Below are positions 52,536 to 61,190 of a stretch of 64,000 nucleotides of DNA, piece by piece (positions within the stretch are counted from its first letter, which is position 1; each line of letters starts with the position of its first letter). Position numbers and translations under genes: made by a program. Below the pieces are notes generated by a model. The model made no database searches. It worked only from the letters and a program-made list of their open reading frames with translations, and had not been told where the DNA came from. The DNA comes from JAUWTJ01 sp965603015. GTDB lineage: Bacteria; Pseudomonadota; Alphaproteobacteria; M2410. Location of the stretch: NCBI GenBank assembly GCA_965603015.1, contig CBFDBJ010000007.1, positions 1 to 64,000 on the forward strand. Direction: 5' to 3'.

Positions 52536-53627
52536 TCACCGGCGCGCAAACTGCCATCCGGGATTGGCACCGAGATGATCGAAACGGCCTTCGGGTCTTA
52601 CCGATTTCCAGGCCTCGACAATGGGCGCGAGTTCCTCAGGTGAGGCGCCGTGGAGAATGACGCTGTCAGCGCCTGCATCAAACTGATCAAGAACGCGTCT
52701 TGCACAGTGCTGGGGGCTGCCGGTCGCCGAGGCGGCAAGCCATTCTTCGGGAATGAGCCCGGCGACATACTCAAGCTCATCCGGTGTGGCCTTCGCATCA
52801 AGCGCGCCCTGAAAGCCCGCAACAAAGTCATCTTCCCGGAACCGTTTCAGCACTTCGGGGTCCCATTGATTGACTGAAACCAGAATGTCGCCGTAAGCCT
52901 GCAAATAGGTTGCCATGCGTCCGACCGTTTTAAGCAGCCGCACCTGCTCGGGCAGGTGATCGCCAATGGTCGCCAAAACCGACCAGATGCGCACCGCGTC
53001 CGGATCCCTGCCAGCTTCCTCCGCACCCTTGCGAACAGCAGCAACAGAGCGCGCAAGGGTATCATCTGTGAAAAACGTGTGCAGGATGACGCCGTCCATG
53101 ACGCGCCCGGCAAACTCAAGGGTCTTTGGTCCCAGCGCACACAGCATCAATGGAATATCCTCATCAAAATCCGGATCCTGGCCAAGATAAGGCCAGGCAC
53201 CCGCCGCACCCTCATGGCCAAGAATTGTTTCACCATGCCAGAGCCTGCGCATCAGGCCAGCGAAGTCCTCCATTTGTGCCATGGTGATGTGCGGCAGACC
53301 TATTGCATCAAACAACCGATCAAATCCGCGTCCAAGGCCAAGAGCAAAGCGTCCACCCGTCAGACGGTGCATACCGGTCGACATCGTCGCAGTAACCAGA
53401 GGATGGCGGGTATTGTGATTGGTCGCCGCTGTTGCGATACCCAGATTGGTCGTCACAGCGCCAAGCGCACCGGAGAGAACCGCCGCATCTTTCACATTAA
53501 AGCGCTCCGAGATAAACCCGGCCCCAAGCCCCATGGCTTCAGCGTCGGCGGCCTCACCTATCAAATCACGCGGCGAGGCAGAATGGCCTGCCAGCGTGTA
53601 GTAACCCAGCTCATTCATCTGTTGCAT
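52536..53627 (-). CDS. LLM class F420-dependent oxidoreductase
   Basis: 363 residues of the luciferase-like TIM barrel. The sequence AEAMGLGAGFISERFNVKDA, NHNTRHPLVTATM and GGRFALGLGRGFDR resemble the F420-dependent oxidoreductases of the TIGR03857 type. The flavin-like cofactor site and the product are inferred. The ATG at 53625-53627 follows GAGGGAA. It is convergent with a DDN-family protein, which is another F420-using family. Possible roles are alcohol or ketone redox on lipids or steroids. No F420 biosynthesis gene is in the window. Confidence 0.82.
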   Translation of the reverse strand: MQQMNELGYYTLAGHSASPRDLIGEAADAEAMGLGAGFISERFNVKDAAVLSGALGAVTTNLGIATAATNHNTRHPLVTATMSTGMHRLTGGRFALGLGRGFDRLFDAIGLPHITMAQMEDFAGLMRRLWHGETILGHEGAAGAWPYLGQDPDFDEDIPLMLCALGPKTLEFAGRVMDGVILHTFFTDDTLARSVAAVRKGAEEAGRDPDAVRIWSVLATIGDHLPEQVRLLKTVGRMATYLQAYGDILVSVNQWDPEVLKRFREDDFVAGFQGALDAKATPDELEYVAGLIPEEWLAASATGSPQHCARRVLDQFDAGADSVILHGASPEELAPIVEAWKSVRPEGRFDHLGANPGWQFARR

Positions 53628-53743
53628 ATCGTTCCCTCATCGCTGTTTTACCAACGCTACCAAATCTATCATATGAGGGGAAATGACTTGTCGTCCCCGG
53701 CCTTGCAGGAGATAGTGGGGAAAACGGAAAAGAAGGAATGACC

Positions 53744-54166
53744 ATGGCAATCAGAAATGTGTTTGAACATTGCGAGGAACTCAAAGCGTCAATCGACAAT
53801 CTTGCAGTAGGGGACCTGAAGAAGGAATTGGCCTCTGGCGATGTGCTGCTTCTGGATATCCGTGAGATCCAGGAGCTCGTTGAACTGGGGACAATCCCTG
53901 GCGCCAAACACGTGGCCCGCGGCATGCTGGAATTCTGGGCCAGCCCGGCAAGCCCCTATGCTCGGGACTATTTTGAAGAGAACAAACGCACGATCGTGTT
54001 CTGCGCAGGCGGCGGCCGGTCGGTCTACGCGGTCAAAGCGCTTGAAGACATGGGGTTCACAAATGTCGCCCATCTGGAGAGCGGCTTTGGCGGCTGGAAA
54101 ACTGCAGGCGAAGAGATTGAAGACTTTGCCTCAAAGAGCCGATGGGTCAGACGTGACAAATCCTGA
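53744..54166 (+). CDS. Rhodanese-like domain protein
   Basis: 140 residues, a single rhodanese domain. The active-site loop is VFCAGGGRSVYA with Cys near residue 87, and LLLDIREIQELVELGTIPGA and GFGGWKTAG complete the fold. Single-domain rhodaneses move sulfane sulfur. ATG 53744 was chosen over 53738 because AAGAAGGA ends five bases before it. The DUF983 gene begins 19 bases downstream and probably shares a transcript. Confidence 0.9.
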   Translation: MAIRNVFEHCEELKASIDNLAVGDLKKELASGDVLLLDIREIQELVELGTIPGAKHVARGMLEFWASPASPYARDYFEENKRTIVFCAGGGRSVYAVKALEDMGFTNVAHLESGFGGWKTAGEEIEDFASKSRWVRRDKS

Positions 54167-54185
54167 CCGGGAGACCAAACTGCCA

Positions 54186-54563
54186 ATGTCTGACCTTGTG
54201 AAGACAAAATCGCTATGGCGCGTCATGCTGCGCGGGTTCACGAAGAAGTGTCCTCAGTGCGGCGGGGCGTCGATCTATGAACGGTATTTGAAACCCACGG
54301 CGTGCTGCACGTCGTGTGGAACCGCTTACGATCACATCAGGACGGACGACTTCGCGCCATGGCTGACGCTTATTGTGCTGGGGCATCTTTTTGTGCCGCT
54401 GGTTTTCCACATTGAAACCATCTACAGGCCGTCACTGCCGCTGCTCTTCGCAATTCTAATCCCAACGATCATCCTGATGGTGCTCGGCTTGCTGCCGAAT
54501 TTCAAGGGCGCCGCCATCGCACTGATGTGGTCGCTGGGTCTGCGCGGAGATGAGCAGCACTGA
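54186..54563 (+). CDS. DUF983 family membrane protein
   Basis: 125 residues. A zinc-ribbon-like N-terminus has two CxxC pairs (KCPQCG near 22 and CCTSCG near 40), followed by two hydrophobic segments (LTLIVLGHLFVPLVF and LLFAILIPTIILMVLGLLP) and a short tail. This is the DUF983 layout. Its role is unknown, though several members sit beside cytochrome oxidase genes; none is here. GGGAGACC lies upstream of ATG 54186. It follows the rhodanese gene by 19 bases. Confidence 0.85.
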   Translation: MSDLVKTKSLWRVMLRGFTKKCPQCGGASIYERYLKPTACCTSCGTAYDHIRTDDFAPWLTLIVLGHLFVPLVFHIETIYRPSLPLLFAILIPTIILMVLGLLPNFKGAAIALMWSLGLRGDEQH

Positions 54564-54598
54564 AGGTCTTCGCGACCCCGATCAGGCCGATCCCTCGG

Positions 54599-55333
54599 TC
54601 AGGTCTCGATCAGGCCCTCAATAAGGGAAGTGCTTTGACCGACGAAGCCGAAGCACTTCTTCACATTGTAGAGCGTCGCCTCGCGGCAGAAATCGGGCGA
54701 ACCCGTGGCGACACAATCTTCCAGCATGATGCAGTCGTAGCCAAGGAAACTGGCGTCCTGCAAGGTTCCCAGGACGCATTGATCCATATTGACACCGGCA
54801 AACAGAAGCGTGTCGATCGCCAGATTGCGCAAAATGGAATCAAGCGGTGTGTCCCAAAATCCGGAGAGGCGGTGCTTGTCGACGTGGATGTCGGTCTCCG
54901 CGACCTCAAGCTCGGGAATGATTTCAGCGGCCTGCGAACCCTTGAAAAGTTGCGAGACGCCGCTGGCAGCAGGGCCTTCGTCATCAGTTGTTTTTCTGAA
55001 TGTGTACTGGACAGACGGGCTCAGATTGAGCCGATCAGGCCGCGTGCCCCAGTTGACCCAAATCACGGGTATGTCAGCCGCTCTCACCGCCGGAAGCAGA
55101 GCCTGCAAGGGCTCGATGGGTCGGCGTGAGGGTTTATCAAGGCTGCCATCCCCGGCGCAAAAGAAGTTCTGCATATCGATGACAATGAGTGCCGTGCGGG
55201 CCGCGTCGAAGATAACACTTTGCGGTTCGGCCTCCAGTTGAACAGGCCGAGCAGAACGCGCCGGGCGCACCAGAGAGACCGCCTCGCCGGACACCTGCCA
55301 TGAGTTGCGGGTCGTTGAACCTATTTCCAGCAT
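54599..55333 (-). CDS. Cysteine hydrolase (isochorismatase-like)
   Basis: 244 residues. The triad can be placed: Asp in LIVIDMQNFFCAG (about residue 51), Lys in DKHRLSGF, and Cys in GVNMDQCVLGTLQDASFLGY. It belongs to the isochorismatase-like hydrolases that cleave amides such as N-carbamoylsarcosine, nicotinamide or isochorismate. The N-terminal 40 residues are an extension. ATG 55331-55333 is preceded by AGAGAGGAAA. It is convergent with DUF983 and divergent from the TupA-like gene. The substrate is unknown. Confidence 0.85.
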   Translation of the reverse strand: MLEIGSTTRNSWQVSGEAVSLVRPARSARPVQLEAEPQSVIFDAARTALIVIDMQNFFCAGDGSLDKPSRRPIEPLQALLPAVRAADIPVIWVNWGTRPDRLNLSPSVQYTFRKTTDDEGPAASGVSQLFKGSQAAEIIPELEVAETDIHVDKHRLSGFWDTPLDSILRNLAIDTLLFAGVNMDQCVLGTLQDASFLGYDCIMLEDCVATGSPDFCREATLYNVKKCFGFVGQSTSLIEGLIET

Positions 55334-55605
55334 GCTGTTTTCCTCTCTTAAGCGAATGGCGCATCCGCCAAAATGTAGATCGTAACACCACAACAAGTAT
55401 TAGATCGACTCCAACTCTATTAAAGAGACGCGATGCTCATTCAGCGTCATTTGCAACCAATGCTCCGTAGGCAACGTCTTTTTCAATTCACCAAAGGTTA
55501 ACCCTCTATGAATAACATTCAATGGGGCTCGACTACACGGTTCCTATCGAGGAGAACCTTCTCTCCCTTACGGTAGTATGTGAATCAATTATGATCAACT
55601 TTTGC

Positions 55606-56445
55606 ATGACCAGATTTCTGAGAACCGTCGCCATGGCAGGCGTTGTGGTTGGCGTGATGGCCTTTACCTCCCCGACTACCAATGCAACCGAGACGCTCCG
55701 CGTCGCGACAACTACAAGCACGACTAATTCCGGCCTGCTGGACTATTTGCTGCCTGAATTTACCAAAACAAGCGGCATCGTTTTCGAGATTGCGTCTGTC
55801 GGGTCAGGACAGGCCCTGCGCATGGGACGCATGGGCCAGGTGGATGTCGTCATGGTGAATGCTCCGGTCGCCGAGGAAAAGTTTGTTGCCTCCGGTTTTG
55901 GCCTGAAGCGCGCCTCGTTCATGAAAAACAGATTTGTTATTGTCGGACCGTCCGGAGACCCGGCAGATATCGCACATGCGAAGTCAGCCAGAGAAGCGAT
56001 GGAACGGATCTCGTCAAAGGCCTCAAGGTTCGTGTCCCGAGCTGATGATTCCGGCACTCACAAGAGGGAACTTTCCATTTGGCGCTCTGTTGGTCAGACG
56101 CCTTATGGCGACTGGTATTATGAGGCCGGTCTTGGCATGAAGTCGACCTTGTCTCTGGCCAATGACATGCAGGCCTACACACTGACCGACAGCGGAACCT
56201 GGTTGTCATTGCGCTCCTCTCTTGATTTGACGATCTGTTACGATTTAGATGATCCGCTGCTGCAAAACCCCTATGACGTTATCGCGGTCAATCCGGCCAG
56301 GCACGCGGCGGGATCAATTCGCAACGACCTCGCAGAGCGCTTTATCGCGTGGCTGATGTCCACGGAGGGGCAATCCCTCATCGCAAATTTTCGTGTTGAT
56401 GGCACGCAGCTGTTTGAGCCGACCGCGACGCGAGGGGAGGAGTAA
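55606..56445 (+). CDS. tupA: TupA-like periplasmic tungstate-binding protein
   Basis: 279 residues with a signal peptide (MTRFLRTVAMAGVVVGVMAF, cleaved near TNA). The mature protein begins with the tungstate/molybdate-binding motif TTTSTTNSGLLDYLLPEF (35-52). FVSRADDSGTHKREL (142-156) is the second oxyanion-binding segment. VGSGQALRMGRMGQVDVVMV follows the usual TupA pattern. It should bind tungstate or molybdate in the periplasm. ATG 55606 was chosen for the signal peptide; 55591 and 55522 are in-frame alternatives and none has a clear ribosome binding site. No permease or ATPase follows: a histidine kinase starts two bases after the stop. That suggests sensing rather than uptake. Confidence 0.82.
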   Translation: MTRFLRTVAMAGVVVGVMAFTSPTTNATETLRVATTTSTTNSGLLDYLLPEFTKTSGIVFEIASVGSGQALRMGRMGQVDVVMVNAPVAEEKFVASGFGLKRASFMKNRFVIVGPSGDPADIAHAKSAREAMERISSKASRFVSRADDSGTHKRELSIWRSVGQTPYGDWYYEAGLGMKSTLSLANDMQAYTLTDSGTWLSLRSSLDLTICYDLDDPLLQNPYDVIAVNPARHAAGSIRNDLAERFIAWLMSTEGQSLIANFRVDGTQLFEPTATRGEE

Positions 56446-56447
56446 GT

Positions 56448-58088
56448 GTGAGCAACCGCGCCGCCAGCCTCAAACGAACGATCCTCCTGCCGGTTGTGAT
56501 ATCGATGCTCGTGATGATCTTCATGAATGCCGGTCTCATGGGCTACTACGAAGTATCGACCCAGCGGGCGACAGAGGCCGAAGCCCGCCTCATTGCCCAG
56601 GAAGAAGATTTGGCAGATTTGCAGCATGCCCTCGATGAGCAGCAGATCGCGTGGCAGAACATGCTTCTGCGCGGCCTTGAGGCAAAGTCCTATTACGAAT
56701 ATCTCGCCAGGTTTTACCATCAGGAGCGCCAGGTCGTTGAGATCCTGCAGACGATTGCAAAGGAAAATCGGCACATGCCAGCGCTGCAGGAAGGTCTTGA
56801 GGCATTTTCCGATTACTACGCGGTGAGCGGCCAGCAGTACCGGGACGCGATGCGCGTCTTTAATGCCGCCGAGGACATGCCTCACCTGGCTGCTGACCTG
56901 GAGGTCGAGGGAGTTCACAAGGGTCTGGACTTTCTCCTTGAGAGTGCACACACCACCCTTCACGGTTCTCACGCCAGGATACTCGCAAAACTGAGCTTTG
57001 AGCGGAAGCGCTACCGCGACGTTGTTCTGGGAGTGACGCTGGTTATTGCCCTGTTCGCAGGCAGTTTTCTCTTCCGGATCTTGAGCCGAAACGTTCTTGC
57101 ACCTGTGCAACAGATTATTCAAACCGCGACCGAGATTTCGAAAGGCCATACCAACCAGTCCATTGTTGTTGACCGACATGATGAGCTTGGCGATCTGCAG
57201 GAAGCGCTGGAAGGCATGCGGAGCAACCTTCGATCTTCCAACGACGAACTCGTTCTTTTGAACAGCACCCTGGAGCAAAGCGTTCTCAAACGGACCCGGG
57301 AATTGAACGATGCAAAGGAAGCGGCCGAAGCTGCAAACCGGGCGAAGTCGCTCTTCCTTGCCAATATGAGCCACGAGATCCGGACACCGCTCAATGGCGT
57401 TCTTGGTATGAACTCACTGATCCAGTCGCAGGATGTTCCTGACAAGGTTCGTCACTATTCGCAGGTCATTGAGCAATCCGGCAATCAGCTGCTTGGCCTG
57501 CTCAATGATATTCTAGATTTGGCCAAGCTGGAATCAGGCAAACTCGCGCCGAAGCCTGAAGCTTTCAATATAAAGCAGCATTTGCAGACAACGCTCGAAA
57601 CCCTTGAAGCAAGAGCCGCTGAAAAAGGCATTGCGATCAAAGTCGAGTTTGCACCGGATCTTCCGGAAACCATTGTAACGGACCCGGGTTTCATCTGGCA
57701 TATTGTTATGAACATCGTCGGCAATGCGATCAAATTCACCGATGAGGGGTCGATCGACATTGACGTTTCCCTGGTGAGCGCGGACGAAGGCGAACCGATG
57801 CTGCTTCAACTGATTATTTCAGACACCGGGATCGGGATCCCGGCAAAAGAAATTGAGACAATTTTCCAAAGATTTCAGCAGGTTGATGCAACAGAAACCC
57901 GTAAATACGGAGGCACCGGACTGGGCCTCGCGATCGTTCAGGAATTTGTCGAGCTTCTTGGCGGCGGAATATCCGCAGCGGTGCGGCAACCAAATGGCAC
58001 TGCCTTTACGGTCCAGGTTCCGATTGGACTCGAATCTGATGCAGATCTTGCACAGGACGAAGAACCCCGGCATGCTGCTCTTTCCTGA
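56448..58088 (+). CDS. Membrane sensor histidine kinase paired with a TupA-like protein
   Basis: 546 residues. One membrane segment lies at about 12-34, a periplasmic, largely helical domain of about 155 residues follows, and a second segment is at 191-210. A HAMP linker and a coiled coil (about 211-300) lead to the HisKA domain, with His309 in FLANMSHEIRTPLNGVLGM. The HATPase has NIVGNAIKFTDEG, DTGIGIPAKEI and GGTGLGLAIVQE. No receiver is fused and no response regulator is nearby. GTG 56448 lies two bases after the tupA stop and follows GAGGGGAGGAG inside that gene, so both are cotranslated. The periplasmic domain is the likely contact for the binding protein, as in LuxPQ- and TorTS-type pairs. 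Confidence 0.87.
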   Translation: MSNRAASLKRTILLPVVISMLVMIFMNAGLMGYYEVSTQRATEAEARLIAQEEDLADLQHALDEQQIAWQNMLLRGLEAKSYYEYLARFYHQERQVVEILQTIAKENRHMPALQEGLEAFSDYYAVSGQQYRDAMRVFNAAEDMPHLAADLEVEGVHKGLDFLLESAHTTLHGSHARILAKLSFERKRYRDVVLGVTLVIALFAGSFLFRILSRNVLAPVQQIIQTATEISKGHTNQSIVVDRHDELGDLQEALEGMRSNLRSSNDELVLLNSTLEQSVLKRTRELNDAKEAAEAANRAKSLFLANMSHEIRTPLNGVLGMNSLIQSQDVPDKVRHYSQVIEQSGNQLLGLLNDILDLAKLESGKLAPKPEAFNIKQHLQTTLETLEARAAEKGIAIKVEFAPDLPETIVTDPGFIWHIVMNIVGNAIKFTDEGSIDIDVSLVSADEGEPMLLQLIISDTGIGIPAKEIETIFQRFQQVDATETRKYGGTGLGLAIVQEFVELLGGGISAAVRQPNGTAFTVQVPIGLESDADLAQDEEPRHAALS

Positions 58089-58118
58089 TGTACCGTTTAG
58101 TCGAGGGAGTAATTGAGA

Positions 58119-58649
58119 ATGCGCAAACAACACCTTTTTGTTCAGAAACGACTTTTGACAGCACTTGTGGCTGGTCTTCTGGTTGGCCTCGCCGCCTGCT
58201 CAACCCCCCTTTACAAGCAAGCCAGTGGCCCATACGGGCTGGGCTATTCAGAAGCTGCCCTTGAAGAGGGGCGCTACCGCATCACGTTCCGGGCACGGGA
58301 CCTTGCCACTGCCTACGATTTTGCCCTGCTGCGCGCCGCCGAGCTGACCCTGGCCAAGGGCTACACCTGGTTCCGCGTCACAAACACCATCGGGGATGAA
58401 CGCGGTGACGACTATCCCCGGTCCCGGGTGTCGGTCGGCACAGGTTTTGGCGGCCATAGCCATTACGGGTCGCGCTGGGGCTTTGGTCTTGGTTTCCCGC
58501 TGGGTAGTTCCCGCAGGGACGCTGTGACCTCCATCGACATCCAGATGGGCAAGGGCGACAAGCCCGAAGACAGCGCTGAACATGGCAAGGTCTATGACGC
58601 AGCCAGCGTCAAGGCGACCATCGGGCCACGGGTCGGCGCGAAGAAGTAG
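58119..58649 (+). CDS. CC0125/CC1285-like lipoprotein
   Basis: 176 residues. A lipoprotein signal peptide (LLTALVAGLLVGLAAC) ends in the lipobox LAAC with Cys at about 27. The mature part begins YKQASGPYGLGYSEAALEEG and has the family block YRITFRARDLATAYDFALLR then AAELTLAKGYTWFRV. The middle is Gly- and His-rich (VGTGFGGHSHYGSRWGFG), and the end is lysine-rich. It should sit at the inner face of the outer membrane; the role is unknown. CGAGGGAG precedes ATG 58119, with TTG 58113 as alternative. It follows the tungstate-sensor kinase by 30 bases on the same strand and may share its transcript. Confidence 0.7.
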   Translation: MRKQHLFVQKRLLTALVAGLLVGLAACSTPLYKQASGPYGLGYSEAALEEGRYRITFRARDLATAYDFALLRAAELTLAKGYTWFRVTNTIGDERGDDYPRSRVSVGTGFGGHSHYGSRWGFGLGFPLGSSRRDAVTSIDIQMGKGDKPEDSAEHGKVYDAASVKATIGPRVGAKK

Positions 58650-58770
58650 GCCTTCTCTTCAATACCCCTGATCCGAATGACACTAAATCCGGTTCGCAAC
58701 ACGATCCCATGGACGAAGTACTGATCCGTCTCTAAGCTCGCCTCAAACACACTCAATGCGAGGACAGAGC

Positions 58771-60036
58771 ATGGAATTTTCACAGACCGGCAGTGCGCCC
58801 GAGGATGTCATCCGCGAGCTCACCGACAAGCGCAGCGGCGATGTCAAATGGCAGGACGGACGAACCTTTGGCCTCGTCTTTAATGGCGGACCGAGCGTCC
58901 ACGCGGTGGCCGAGGAAGCGGCAAAGCTTTTTCTGCATGAAAACGCGCTCAACCCGATGGCGTTTCCGTCACTGGCCGAGATCGAACAGGATGTGGTCGG
59001 CTGGACCGCGGATCTCCTCCACGGCGGCCCAAATGACGGTGGGGAGGCCTCGGGGTTCCTGTCCAGCGGCGGCACCGAGAGCATTCTGAACGGGGTGCTG
59101 GCGGCGCGCGAGCGGGCCGAAAAGGAACGCGGCATTACCGAGGGCGAAATCGTCATTGCCGAAAGCGGCCACGCGGCGTTTCACAAGGCGGCACACATGT
59201 TCCGTCTCAAGATCAGGAAGAGCCCGGTCAAACCCGACTGGACCGCGGACGTGGATGCCATGGCCAGGAACGTCAACAAAAATACCGTACTGATCGTTGG
59301 CTCGGCGCCGCAATATCCGCAAGGAGTGATCGATCCGATCCCCGAGATTGCGGCGCTGGCGCAATCAGTGGATGCCAATTGCCATGTCGATGCCTGTATG
59401 GGCGGGTTCGTGTTGCCATTTGTCGAGATGCTCGGGCGCGAGGTAAGCCCCTGGGATTTTCGCGTCGAGGGCGTCTCGTCAATTTCGGCGGATATTCACA
59501 AGCTGGGCTATGCGCCCAAGGGCGTCTCGGTGATCCTGCATCGCAACAAAGAGCTGCGCAAAAACCAGATCTTTATGTTCGACGGCTGGCTTGGCGGCTT
59601 TTATGCCTCGCCTGGCATGCAGGGCACGCGCTCGGGCCTGCCCATGGCGGCGGCCTGGGCGGTGATGCGGCACCTTGGCAAAGACGGCTATCTCGCCCTC
59701 ACCCGGCAGATGTTCGAAAACGTCGACCAGATCCGCGCCGCCATCGCCGGGATCGACGGCATCCGCGTCCTCGGCGACAGCCAGTATCACCTGCTCGCCA
59801 TGGCACCGGATCCGGCCTCAGCACGGGATATCGACATCTACGCGCTGGCCGATGCGCTGGGAACGCGCGGCTGGTTCCATGACCGCCAGGGCCCGCCCGA
59901 CTCGATCCATATGACGGTCTCGAATTCCAACACCGGCGTGATTGATCAGTACGTCAAGGATCTGGGCGAGTGTGTCGATGAGGTTGCGGGGACGAGGACG
60001 GAGGATCGGTCGACGAATTATGCGCCGCTGAAGTGA
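58771..60036 (+). CDS. PLP-dependent lyase/decarboxylase, sphingosine-1-phosphate lyase-like
   Basis: 421 residues. The Schiff-base lysine is Lys244 in SADIHKLGYAPKG, which is close to the SADTHKYGYAPKG loop of sphingosine-1-phosphate lyases. SSGGTESILNGVLAAR (98-113) binds the cofactor phosphate, and HVDACMGG (Asp207) the pyridine ring. These enzymes cleave phosphorylated sphingoid bases to an aldehyde and phosphoethanolamine, or decarboxylate amino acids. ATG 58771 was chosen because CGAGGACAG precedes it; ATG 58756 is also in frame. No membrane anchor is seen, unlike eukaryotic enzymes. The bacterial substrate may differ. Confidence 0.85.
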   Translation: MEFSQTGSAPEDVIRELTDKRSGDVKWQDGRTFGLVFNGGPSVHAVAEEAAKLFLHENALNPMAFPSLAEIEQDVVGWTADLLHGGPNDGGEASGFLSSGGTESILNGVLAARERAEKERGITEGEIVIAESGHAAFHKAAHMFRLKIRKSPVKPDWTADVDAMARNVNKNTVLIVGSAPQYPQGVIDPIPEIAALAQSVDANCHVDACMGGFVLPFVEMLGREVSPWDFRVEGVSSISADIHKLGYAPKGVSVILHRNKELRKNQIFMFDGWLGGFYASPGMQGTRSGLPMAAAWAVMRHLGKDGYLALTRQMFENVDQIRAAIAGIDGIRVLGDSQYHLLAMAPDPASARDIDIYALADALGTRGWFHDRQGPPDSIHMTVSNSNTGVIDQYVKDLGECVDEVAGTRTEDRSTNYAPLK

Positions 60037-60067
60037 CCGTCGGTTTGAAAGCGCAACTACCTCCACC

Positions 60068-60186
60068 CCCTCATCCTGAGGGATTTCAAAGAAATCGTCT
60101 CGAAGGATGCCAGGCCCGGGTGTCTGGCCCGAGTGCTCAAATGGCCTCCTTCGAGACGCATCTGACGATGCTCCTCAGGATGAGGA
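60068..60186. repeat. Palindromic intergenic repeat with CTCATCCTGAGG arms
   Basis: The left arm CCCTCATCCTGAGG and right arm CCTCAGGATGAGG are complementary. Internal blocks TCGTCTCGAAGGATGC and CATCCTTCGAGAC-type sequences (CTCCTTCGAGACGCATC) form an inner pairing. It differs from the GTCATCCCGG family in the rest of the window and lies between convergent genes. Confidence 0.75.
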
Positions 60187-60255
60187 ACGTGTGGGCTTCC
60201 AGTGGATCAACTATTCTCGACAGGAAAGAAGGAAATGGTCGAGCGAGCGCCTGCC

Positions 60256-61098
60256 CTACTGCACCAGCCGAAGCGCATAACGATCTTCGGCAACGATATC
60301 TTCGGCGTCGGCGATCAGGGCGTCCAGATCGTCGGCGACGTGGATGAAGCGGCCGGTCAGGGCGTCGGCTTCGCCGGTGGCGAGGCGGGCGATGAGGGTG
60401 GCGACGTCTTCGGGCGGGTAGACATACTTGTCGTCGACTTTAAATTCGGGGTCGTTGGCGGTGATGGTCTGTTCGATATCGCGGGTCATGTCGGTCCAGA
60501 CCCAGCCGGGAGAGACGGCGAAAACCTGAACGCCCGCCTCGGCGACGCCAACGGCGGTGCAATCGGTGAGACGCAGAAGCGCGGCCTTGGACGTCGAATA
60601 ACTCGATGCCATGGGTTCTGCGCGCAGGCCGACGGCCGAGCCCATATTGACGATGCGGCCAGTGCCGCGCTCGAGCATCCCGGGCAGGACGGCGCGGGCG
60701 CAAAGATAAGGTCCGCGCAGATTGATCTCCAGGGCGCGCCACCATTCGTCGGGGTCCGTCAGCCAGATCGGCCCATCGCCCTTGTTGGTGCCGGCATTAT
60801 TGATCAGCAGCGATATGGGGCCAAGGGCGGCGGTCACCTCCGCCATGGTCCGGGCAACCTGCGGCCCGTCTGTCACATCGACGCTCCAGGGCGCCGCGCT
60901 GCCCCCGGCCGCCTTGATCGCGGCGGCGACCTCTTCAAGAGGCCCCGGGGCCTGACCTAGCACGGCGACACCCGCCCCGGCTTTGCCAAGCATCTGCGCA
61001 ATCACCCGCCCGATGCCGCGCCCGCCGCCGGTCACGACGGCGACATGGCCGGCCAGGCTCGGAAGCTGTCCCACTGCACTCTTTGAAGTTTTTGACAT
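60256..61098 (-). CDS. SDR family oxidoreductase
   Basis: 280 residues. The cofactor loop GGGRGIGRVIAQ is near residue 25, NNAGTNKG near 104, and the catalytic YSTSK with the preceding Ser in MGSAVGL are all present. It should oxidise an alcohol or reduce a ketone. Gln in VLGQAPGPL after strand 2 does not settle NAD versus NADP. The C-terminal 55 residues include FKVDDKYVYPPEDVATLIAR, typical of longer classical SDRs. GAGAGGG precedes ATG 61096-61098. It is convergent with the PLP lyase and follows the Mpl-like gene by 92 bases in the same direction, without an obvious link. Confidence 0.87.
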   Translation of the reverse strand: MSKTSKSAVGQLPSLAGHVAVVTGGGRGIGRVIAQMLGKAGAGVAVLGQAPGPLEEVAAAIKAAGGSAAPWSVDVTDGPQVARTMAEVTAALGPISLLINNAGTNKGDGPIWLTDPDEWWRALEINLRGPYLCARAVLPGMLERGTGRIVNMGSAVGLRAEPMASSYSTSKAALLRLTDCTAVGVAEAGVQVFAVSPGWVWTDMTRDIEQTITANDPEFKVDDKYVYPPEDVATLIARLATGEADALTGRFIHVADDLDALIADAEDIVAEDRYALRLVQ

Positions 61099-61190
61099 GG
61101 ATCACATCCCTCTCTATCTCGGCACATTTTCGAGACCGAGTTTAGAAGGGATTGCGAAAGCCGCAAGGCCTGATTTGGCTTATTGTCAGC

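Noticed and set aside
55397..55605. A molybdenum-cofactor riboswitch upstream of the TupA-like gene
   Set aside because: The leader has only weak self-complementarity (a GAGGAGAA/TTCTCTC pair) and no clear match to that riboswitch as remembered.
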